DNA from: Rodentolepis nana
Lineage: Eukaryota > Platyhelminthes > Cestoda > Cyclophyllidea > Hymenolepididae
Reading direction: 5' to 3'
DNA: 13,502 nt
Assembly: GCA_900617975.1 (NCBI GenBank)
Contig: UZAE01014568.1
Location: 1-13,502, forward strand
Positions 7,643 through 13,502 of this stretch are shown in pieces (position 1 is the first letter of the stretch; every line of letters begins with the position of its first letter). A model generated the notes under the pieces. That model saw only the letters and a program-made list of their open reading frames with translations. It searched no databases and was not told where the DNA came from. The position numbers were made by a program, and so were the translations under genes.

Positions 7643-9912
7643 TCTGCAATTAACTGTCGTAAACTGTGTGATGGTATATTTAAATCAGCATATAGCAAGC
7701 GCGGAACACTTGTTCACATAAACAACTCTACTCGAAGTCGTCGTTTTTAAGCAAAAATAACTGCTTTATTTTGTAGCATGTTCAAGTTGCATCAATTCAC
7801 GTACATGAGTGCATAGAATGTTCCTGCCAATCTCAAGACAAATACTGGAGATTCTCAATTAATGTACAGGGGTTTTATTTTTATCCTAATTCGAAAGGTG
7901 TAAAGATTGTCACCTCTTGTGTCAATAGTACATCGATCGTCTTAGTTCTAGAGATCGATAATATAAAATAAAAGCCGATATTCGATCACGGTTGGTGGGT
8001 CCTGTCTCCCCAACCACATTAACGCGTTGAGATAAATGTACATCTGGGAAGAGCCAGTGAAAATATACTGGGATACATTCACAAGGAAATGTTTAGATCT
8101 GGATTCTAGTCTAGTAACACTTAGTTGATGGTGGAAATTGGATTCATTTGTTTTTGACACGACCCCAACACTGCAGATGGTTCAGCACCGATACGTCAAT
8201 TATGTTTAGGCTACAATTGTCGTGCACGACTCTAAAAGTTAACTCAACGCTTTTATTTACTGAAGGGCAATGGAACATACAATTTTACCGAAATAAGAAA
8301 AATAGATCTTTAAGGATTTGGAATATATACACCTATAGAATAGAAGTCAATGAAACAAAATCATAAGGCCGATCAAACTTACCGCTTAAAACTGGTTACT
8401 TGGGTGGTGATAGGTTAGTTTCTTCTCATCAGAAGGACTGCACAATGCCACTTCTCCATTCAAAGCGAGTACCGAGGAAACTACTTCCTTCAGCATAATA
8501 CGTGAAGAACCTTACGAAAGAAGGGTTATAAATTTTTGGAACGTACTCTTGAATCCTAGGACCCTGTATTATTCTCCATTCCCACCAAGAACTTAAAATA
8601 TTTTAGGTAATTTGTAATCAAGTTTCTCTTAATAATCAACTCCGAAGTGTATCGATTATGTATCATAACAAGAATTGGCCGTCATGATCCTTAGCCAAAG
8701 TGGTCCCCTTATAAGCGACTCTCCTTCCAGATCGTTTAAGTAGGCAACCACATGATCTACTTCCTTCGTTATTTTTTTATTCCATTGAGTCTCTCGAGCT
8801 TTATAATGAGTGCCACTTCATGAATACTGCCATTTGAATAGATATTCATATCGATAAACCATGATTTATAATTCACTAAAATTAGTAGTCGTGGTATAGC
8901 CTAAAGAAGAATAAGACATAGACGGGCGTATTTATGTTTGAAGATGTATATTAGCTTCCTTATTACCGGTATAGGTCGTTTTTCGATAACTTAAATCAGA
9001 ATTGATTTAATCTCAGCTGTGCAATGGGCCTATTTTGAAAATAATTAATTAACCAGTGAAACCTTGACTACTCAATCAACCTTATTCTGTACACCCAGTA
9101 GCTCCTGCTAGCCCACTAGAGCATGTATTATCCGTTAAATTATTTCTTTATCTCAGGATTGTCATTATAATATGAATTATTCATGCTAATCAGGTGTTTA
9201 GTACTTAATAACCGGGGTTTATAAAATTATAGAGGGTTTTAGTAAAAGAAGTTGATTACACTTTTGTATCCAATAAATTCCTTTAAATTGATTAAAGTTT
9301 TTTTCTGAATAATATTTTCGTGAAAATCTGTACTTAAATCGATTATTAACTTCCAAAACTTCTCTTTGTAAATATTGCTTCCAATAGTGATATATTATGG
9401 GACATTGAACCAGTTCCATTAGGAAACAAAAAAATCCGCCTTTCGAATAACCCTTAATGAGAAAAGTTGTCATGCTTTATGCAAATTACAAATATGTCCT
9501 ATGCGATTGCAGTCACAGGAACTGCCTTTGGTCCAAGCTTCAAGGAGAAAGAAAAAAATTGAGCACATAGTTTTAAGAGGGGAAGATGAAGCATATGAAG
9601 AAACTCCCTCCTTGAATAGAGAACCCTAAGGCCATATCAAGAGCAAGATCTTGCACATTATATGGCTTACCTGATCGGTAAAATAAAAATAATTAAATTA
9701 ATTGCAAACTGTTGTTTCTCTTTTAAAAAAGATTGTATATGATAAAGAGGATAGAGTCGTGTCACCAAACTCGGGTTTTGATGAATACCCACTGCATGCT
9801 TTTCTTATTATATCCTTCTCTTAACACTCGATTTTAGCCTTAGAGCAACAATTGGGCAACTTTCGTACTTTTTGCAGCCGCGCTATTTTTGTCAATGGGA
9901 AAAGCATCACAC
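7643..9912. other. Region upstream of the Notch-ligand-like gene, no gene seen
   Basis: This region should hold the promoter and any 5' UTR of the minus-strand gene. An AT-rich TTTAAATATA stretch lies at about 7674-7684, roughly 35 bp before the ATG, and TTGCAG directly before the ATG could equally be a 5' UTR splice acceptor. Neither is strong. I see no coding or repeat signal across the remaining ~2 kb. Confidence 0.5.
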
Positions 9913-10166
9913 TTACATTCTTCCTTTCAAACACAAGGAGTAAGATAGTTGATCAATTAGGTTGCATTGCTTCATCCATTTTAAAATGAATAAACTCAAG
10001 ACTAAGTTGAAATTAAATGAACTGTCGCGAATATGCTTGTGCGCAGCTAAATGGCATTTGTTCAAAGTAGTCGGATTGGCATTTTGATCACTGTCCCTCT
10101 TAGCGCAACTTGATGGTGCAGCCCTAAGGCTCAACAAACTTTGGTGTTGCAAAGAAAGTGAAGCAA
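9913..10166 (-). CDS. Speculative second exon of an unrecognised gene
   Basis: The acceptor-like CTCCTACCTGCTAG ends at 10167. It is followed by 84 open codons (about ASLSLQHQSLLSLRAAPSSC onward) to a stop at 9913. Its phase matches the donor of the candidate exon at 11170-11332, giving a 138-residue protein if joined. The two would be separated by a ~1 kb intron holding SINE-like copy C. I do not recognise the protein, and the open frame may be chance. Confidence 0.15.
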
Positions 10167-10253
10167 CTAGCAGGTAGGAGACCCATAATCCATATCTTTT
10201 CCGAAGGTTTCCACTTTATCTTCCGTAAGTATTCCACAGTTTTGGGGATTTGT

Positions 10254-10268
10254 GGGGGGGGGGGGGGG
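10254..10268 (+). repeat. Run of 15 G
   Basis: Homopolymer at 10254-10268. Other C runs on the plus strand are at 1038-1045 (8), 6446-6455 (10) and 13200-13210 (11). Confidence 0.9.
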
Positions 10269-10796
10269 ATGTTATTTCACTTTGACTCTGGGCAATTATG
10301 GGCACGGCTCTCGTATGTGTGCAATGCGTAGGAAATGTTTTGCTGAATGATTCTATCATCTCTTTCCTGCTTACATTGTTGAATTTTCTTCCAGAATTTT
10401 AAGACTGTTCCAAGTTAACACGCTTTCTTCCAACTTAACTAACTGGCAAAAGTGACTGAGAGCTCTTCTCAAAACTCGCGGAATTGAATTAATTTGACCC
10501 AGATCTGCTTTGATGGTCAGAAAATGCGGTGAAATTATCAGGTTGGAATGCTTCTGTATATGCTTTGGTTTATTTTGACCGATTTGAGCGTCCTTTGACT
10601 AAAACTAAGCGAATGGGAATGACATCACCCTATCAATCACTGAGCTTGTTTCTAAAATGCGTGAATATTATTATTTAATAATTAAATTGGCACGTAGTTG
10701 ATTTCTTAATATCTTTATTTGGAACATAAAGCACCTTATTTCCGTGGCTATAACTTGACTTCATTAATGAAATATAAGTAGATTAAAGAGTTAACA

Positions 10797-10805
10797 GTTT
10801 TATGG
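10797..10805 (+). repeat. Target-site duplication of SINE-like copy C (3' side)
   Basis: GTTTTATGG at 10797-10805 is repeated exactly at 11144-11152 and brackets the element at 10806-11143. Confidence 0.85.
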
Positions 10806-11143
10806 ATATTTATTTATTTATATTAAATGGCAGGTATTTTAATAGATGGGAAGGAACATCAAAGTGAAAAAGGTCGAGATGGGTTCAGGCTTCACAGAGG
10901 GAGAGGAACATCAAATCGAAAAAAGTCGAGAGGAGGACAGAAGAGTGTTTCAAAGATGTAAAAGAGACAGACACGAAGTTGGAAAAAAAGTGAGGTGAGT
11001 ACTGTGAAGTAGTCGAATTTGACATACAGTAGGGTGATGGTAGTTTGGAGTCTGAAGTCAACTGGCGGTTAATAGACTTTTTTGCCGTATGAGTATACGT
11101 TGCCCAGGGTGCACCACGTGGAGGTAAGTCTATCGCACACCCC
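10806..11143 (-). mobile_element. SINE-like element, copy C (complete, with target-site duplication)
   Basis: A full 338-bp copy read on the minus strand. It starts at GGGGTGTGCGATAGACTT (11143 downward), followed by an HDV-like ribozyme, a pyrimidine-rich body, then CCTGCCATTTAATATAAATA and an (ATAA)n tail ending at 10806. A perfect 9-bp duplication flanks it. The TTTTCACTTTGATGTTCC-type segment is partly duplicated. The CTGAAGTCA...CTAATGATAA part of the tail seen in A and B is missing or replaced here. This copy fixes the family's ends. It has no ORF, so it must borrow reverse transcriptase. Confidence 0.9.
11072..11143 (-). ncRNA. HDV-like self-cleaving ribozyme at the 5' end of copy C
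   Basis: Minus strand, 72 nt. P1: GGGGTGT 11143-11137 with GCACCCT 11112-11106 (seven pairs, G-U at both ends). P2: ATAGACTT 11133-11126 with AAGTCTAT 11079-11072. P3: ACC 11125-11123 with GGT 11115-11113. L3: TCCACGT 11122-11116; its CC (11121-11120) can pair with GG 11105-11104 as P1.1. P4: CGTAT 11099-11095 with ATACG 11090-11086, loop ACTC. J4/2 starts GCAAA, with C11084 in the place of catalytic C75 of HDV. The CTGGGCAAC segment is the same as in the HDV genomic ribozyme. Predicted cleavage lies 5' of G11143, exactly the element border. The fold is seen by eye; activity is inference. Confidence 0.75.
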
Positions 11144-11152
11144 GTTTTATGG
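11144..11152 (+). repeat. Target-site duplication of SINE-like copy C (5' side)
   Basis: GTTTTATGG, identical to 10797-10805. It abuts the first G of the ribozyme at 11143. Confidence 0.85.
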
Positions 11153-11169
11153 TTATAAAATTAGCTTAC

Positions 11170-11332
11170 CTGTAATTAAGGCTGTCCTAAAACGCCCAAT
11201 TTCACTCAACAATTGATAAGCCGATGGCCTTGCTTTCAACCTGAAATCTCTAGCCAATCCGCCTTGGCCTTCAAGTAGCGAATCAGATAACGGCATTAAA
11301 TGTCTGCCCAGGTGATGAAGAAAGTAACCCAT
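11170..11332 (-). CDS. Speculative first exon of an unrecognised gene
   Basis: A GC-richer stretch in an AT-rich region. On the minus strand an ATG at 11332 opens 54 codons (MGYFLHHLGRHLMPLSDS onward, then LLSEIGRFRTALIT) that stop at a strong donor, ACAG|GTAAGC, at 11170/11169. The frame is open a little further upstream (from about 11365) before a TAG. The peptide has protein-like composition but I recognise no family. A phase-matched open frame lies at 9913-10166. Confidence 0.22.
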
Positions 11333-11610
11333 TGGAGGCCAAAAAGGAACTGGTTGTGCGTGAGGCTATCGGACCAGTTCAGACCTTTTGGGTCATAGTA
11401 CATGTCGTTGACCTAATGGATTACGCAAATCTATTATTTCCTTTAGGAATATATATAATAACTCGTACCACATATTTCATTGTTTAATCTACTCATGTAA
11501 ATATCAATATTTTGGAATGAATGCAACTAATTCGCAAGATGAATTGATTTCAAAGTCTATTGATGATAAGGAAAGTAATTAAAAAGAAGCTCCCCTGATT
11601 TCGGAAACAT

Positions 11611-13030
11611 TTATTTATTTATTTCAAATGGCAGGCTTTATGATATTTATCATTAGCCCTTAAACTTTGACTTCAGCTTCCCCCAAGGGTGGGGGTACAT
11701 TTATAGCAGTTAATTAATAGCAGTTCATTAGCTGTCTTCTTGCTTCCCAGTATCTCTGGCTTTCCGTCCTTGTCTTTAGGGCTGGACACCGAATCAGGTG
11801 GGTCTTCTCCATTTCCTCCTTTAGGTTACATAGGGGGCATGTGGGTTGGGTGTATACTCCCAATCTGTGAAGGTGTTTTGCCAAGCAATCGTGTCCGGTA
11901 CGTAGTCTAAACTCAGCAACGGCTTCGATTCTTGGCCAGTCGGCTATGTTGGAGAGTGCCACTGTCCACTGTTTCTCCTTTGTTCGAGCTTTAATTTCGT
12001 TGCACCTTGAGGTCTGGAATTCTCTCCTGATTAAGGCCTTCATTGTGTGGAAAGACATCGGGCGGTCCATGCATTGCAAAATCGTTGTCCTCTTCTTAGA
12101 ACGTGTGTCAGCACGTTCATTGCCTTTAATGCCACAGTGACTAGGAATCTATTGTAGAACCACTGTTTTGTTTTTCTCTCCCAGCAGCTGATAGCGTTTT
12201 CTATATTCGTTTATCTCAACTGTTTTGGGAGGCTCCCTGTTTCCAATTGAGTTTATTGCTGACTGTGCGTCCGAAAATATCACCGCTTTGCTGAATTTCG
12301 TATCCAGGCAACATTGGCTTAGTGCTATCCTAATGGCCTCTATTTCTCCTTCGAAAGCGGATCTATTGTGTCCCACTGCTGCGTAGAAAGAGAAGAGTTC
12401 GGAATAGACACCTGCACTAACGTTTGCTTGGTTNATTTTAGCAATGTGACTTTTCCACGTTAGCTTTGTGTCAAGAGTCATTCCAAGATATGTGAGCTCA
12501 TTGGTTTTTTATATGGTAGTATCCTTGTACCTTAGAAGCAGGTTTATGCTGTGACGGGCCAAAGAAAAAATTTGGAATGCAGTTTTCGCTGTGTTGATAG
12601 CTATTCCATTGTTTCGCACCAGTTTGCTAGTAGTTTAAGTGCACCATTTAGGGCACTTTCTGTCCTCTCCTGAGCGTTTTTCTTAGGGGCGGAATACCAT
12701 AGAACAAGATCAACTGCATAGAGTAAGTACTTGATGCCCTTGACTGTCTGTACTAATTCGGCTATGTCATTGATGAAGACATTGAAAAGAGTGCAGCTTG
12801 TGACAACTACCTGGTATAATGGCCTGTTTGTAAAAGATTGGATTTTGATAGAGCATTTCCATATCTGACTTTACATGATCTTTGTCCAATGAATGCTTTT
12901 ATCCAGTTTAGCGTGTTATGCTTAATACCAATCTTTGCTAATTTTCGTATTAGCTTCTCTTTCCATACTAAGTCATATGTTGATTTGCAATCGACGAAAA
13001 CAGTCATAAGAGTATTTCTTGCATAATTTC
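11611..13030 (-). mobile_element. Decayed LINE (RT, RNase H, C-terminal CxxC motif), 5'-truncated
   Basis: Read on the minus strand from ~13030: an RT block with VFVDCKSTYD (first catalytic Asp kept), KLAKIGIKHNTLNWIKAFIG, a frame break near 12800, then FINDIAELVQTVKGIKYLL. YADD is replaced by YAVD (about 12652-12663). Further on come NGIAINTAKTAFQIFS and LTYLGMTLDTKLTWKSH, then an RNase H domain (SAFEGEIEAIRIALS, AVIFSDAQSAINSIG, IPSHCGIKGNERAD), and the C-terminal CPLCNLKEEMEKTHLIRC. Stops and frameshifts are present (TAG at 12149 in place of a Trp codon, TAA near 12510, frame break near 12620). The 3' UTR ends in (ATAA)n at 11611. There is an ambiguous base at 12434. The RNase H points to the I/LOA/Jockey-like group. 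Confidence 0.88.
11714..12481 (-). pseudogene. LINE ORF2 fragment: RNase H and C-terminal motif
   Basis: A single reading frame from MTLDTKLTWKSH to the terminal stop at 11714, interrupted only by a TAG at 12149-12151 where a Trp would precede IPSHCG. RNase H would degrade the RNA strand of the RNA-DNA hybrid during retrotransposition. The acidic residues in SAFEGEIEA, FSDAQSA and GNERAD are present. The C-terminal C-x2-C-x9-H-x3-C is typical of such ORF2 ends. It is not functional as it stands because the upstream RT is broken. Confidence 0.8.
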
Positions 13031-13399
13031 ATTAGAAATTGACATATTTATAAAATATTTTGATTTTGATTAGAATACCAATTTCAGTTGAACAACATAT
13101 TATATTTCGGTTCCACTTTCAACTATTTGATTATTGCAGAAATAATTGAACAATTAACAATTTAAGTGGTAGTAGGAAGTCAATATCTATTGATCTTAAC
13201 CCCCCCCCCCACTCTAATTGTTATCTTACTTTACGCATATTGATTACCTCATTTTTCGTCCTTAAATTATATCTGATATCACTCTCTTCTGTTTGACTCG
13301 ATCTTCTGCTTGTCATTCTTCCTTGTTAGCTAATTTCTGCTTATTGAGCATTACCTTGTTCTACTTAACCAATTTTCAGTACACTCATAATGACACTGC
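13031..13399. other. Unannotated spacer
   Basis: AT-rich sequence with a run of 11 C at 13200-13210. I see no coding or repeat structure. Confidence 0.6.
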
Positions 13400-13470
13400 G
13401 GGATGCGCGATAGACTTGCCTCATCGAGGTGCACCCTGGGCAATGTATATTCATACGCAAAAAAGTCTAT
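13400..13470 (+). ncRNA. HDV-like ribozyme fold in copy D (variant)
   Basis: P1 13400-13406 with 13431-13437 (one A-C mismatch); P2 13410-13417 with 13463-13470; P3 13418-13420 with 13428-13430; P4 GTAT/ATAC around ATTC; J4/2 cytosine 13458. L3 is TCATCGA instead of TCCACGT. This allows P3 to extend to five pairs and weakens P1.1. Activity is doubtful. Confidence 0.5.
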
Positions 13471-13502
13471 TAACTGGAAGCTGACTTCTGACTTCAAACT
13501 AA
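13400..13502 (+). mobile_element. SINE-like element, copy D (cut by the window end)
   Basis: The 5' part of a fourth copy starts at GGGATGCGCGATAGACTT (13400). It continues with GCACCCTGGGCAATG and AGTCTATTAACTGG, then GACTTCTGACTTCAAACTA. It is more diverged than A or C. The body and tail lie beyond 13502. Confidence 0.8.

Noticed and set aside
8219..8230. Perfect 12-bp palindrome GTCGTGCACGAC
   Set aside because: Short, isolated and without context. Expected by chance at this scale.
7948..8366. 70-72-codon open frames on both strands
   Set aside because: No recognisable domain and no consistent splice signals. They look like chance frames.
9219..9473. 84-codon minus-strand open frame
   Set aside because: AT-driven composition, no family features, no supporting splice sites.
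9495..9563. Short plus-strand ORF MSYAIAVTGTAFGPSFK
   Set aside because: Only 22 codons, no homology recognised, no neighbouring exon.
11090..11143. Spliced-leader-like RNA, because the element's plus-strand reading has GGAG followed by GTAAGT
   Set aside because: The donor is explained by the P2/P3 strand of the ribozyme read backwards. No Sm site or SL stem-loops follow, and target-site duplications show a retroelement.
10806..11143. tRNA- or 5S-derived SINE with a pol III promoter
   Set aside because: No A/B box or tRNA/5S similarity is seen in the head. The HDV-like fold explains the conserved 5' segment.

Overview
The window is nuclear DNA of an invertebrate animal. The signs are an intron-split gene with GT/AG junctions and alternating intron phases, EGF-type extracellular modules, an AT-rich background, and LINE and SINE-like retroelements ending in (ATAA)n tails. 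The LINE ORF2 carries an RNase H domain and a C-terminal CxxC...H...C motif. From memory that style is common in arthropod (chelicerate, crustacean) LOA/I/Jockey-like elements, but the window alone does not fix the phylum.

Layout. 1-352: 3' end of a LINE, plus strand, cut by the window edge. 466-7642: one minus-strand gene, reconstructed here as ten coding exons (505 codons with the stop; all phases match). It encodes a small Notch-ligand-like type I membrane protein: signal peptide, N-terminal MNNL/C2-like domain, a shortened DSL-like module, four EGF repeats, one transmembrane helix and a 91-residue tail. Its introns hold two antisense SINE-like insertions (2338-2787 and 5863-6186) and a 275-bp fold-back element (4035-4309). 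7643-10796: mostly featureless. 10806-11143: a complete SINE-like element on the minus strand, flanked by a perfect 9-bp target-site duplication. 9913-10166 and 11170-11332: a speculative two-exon gene. 11611-13030: a decayed LINE on the minus strand. 13400-13502: a fourth SINE-like copy, cut by the window end.

The most notable observation concerns the SINE-like family. Its first ~72 nt fold by eye into a hepatitis-delta-virus-type (HDV-like) self-cleaving ribozyme with P1, P2, P3, P1.1 and P4, a J4/2 cytosine and a GGGCAAC segment as in the HDV core. The predicted cleavage point coincides exactly with the element's 5' end as defined by the target-site duplication. The last ~65 nt of the family resemble the 3' end of the local LINE. 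The family therefore looks like a non-autonomous passenger with a ribozyme head and a LINE tail, comparable in design to R2 SIDEs or trypanosome NARTc/RIME. The second notable point is the Notch ligand, whose DSL module keeps six cysteines but has two shortened loops.
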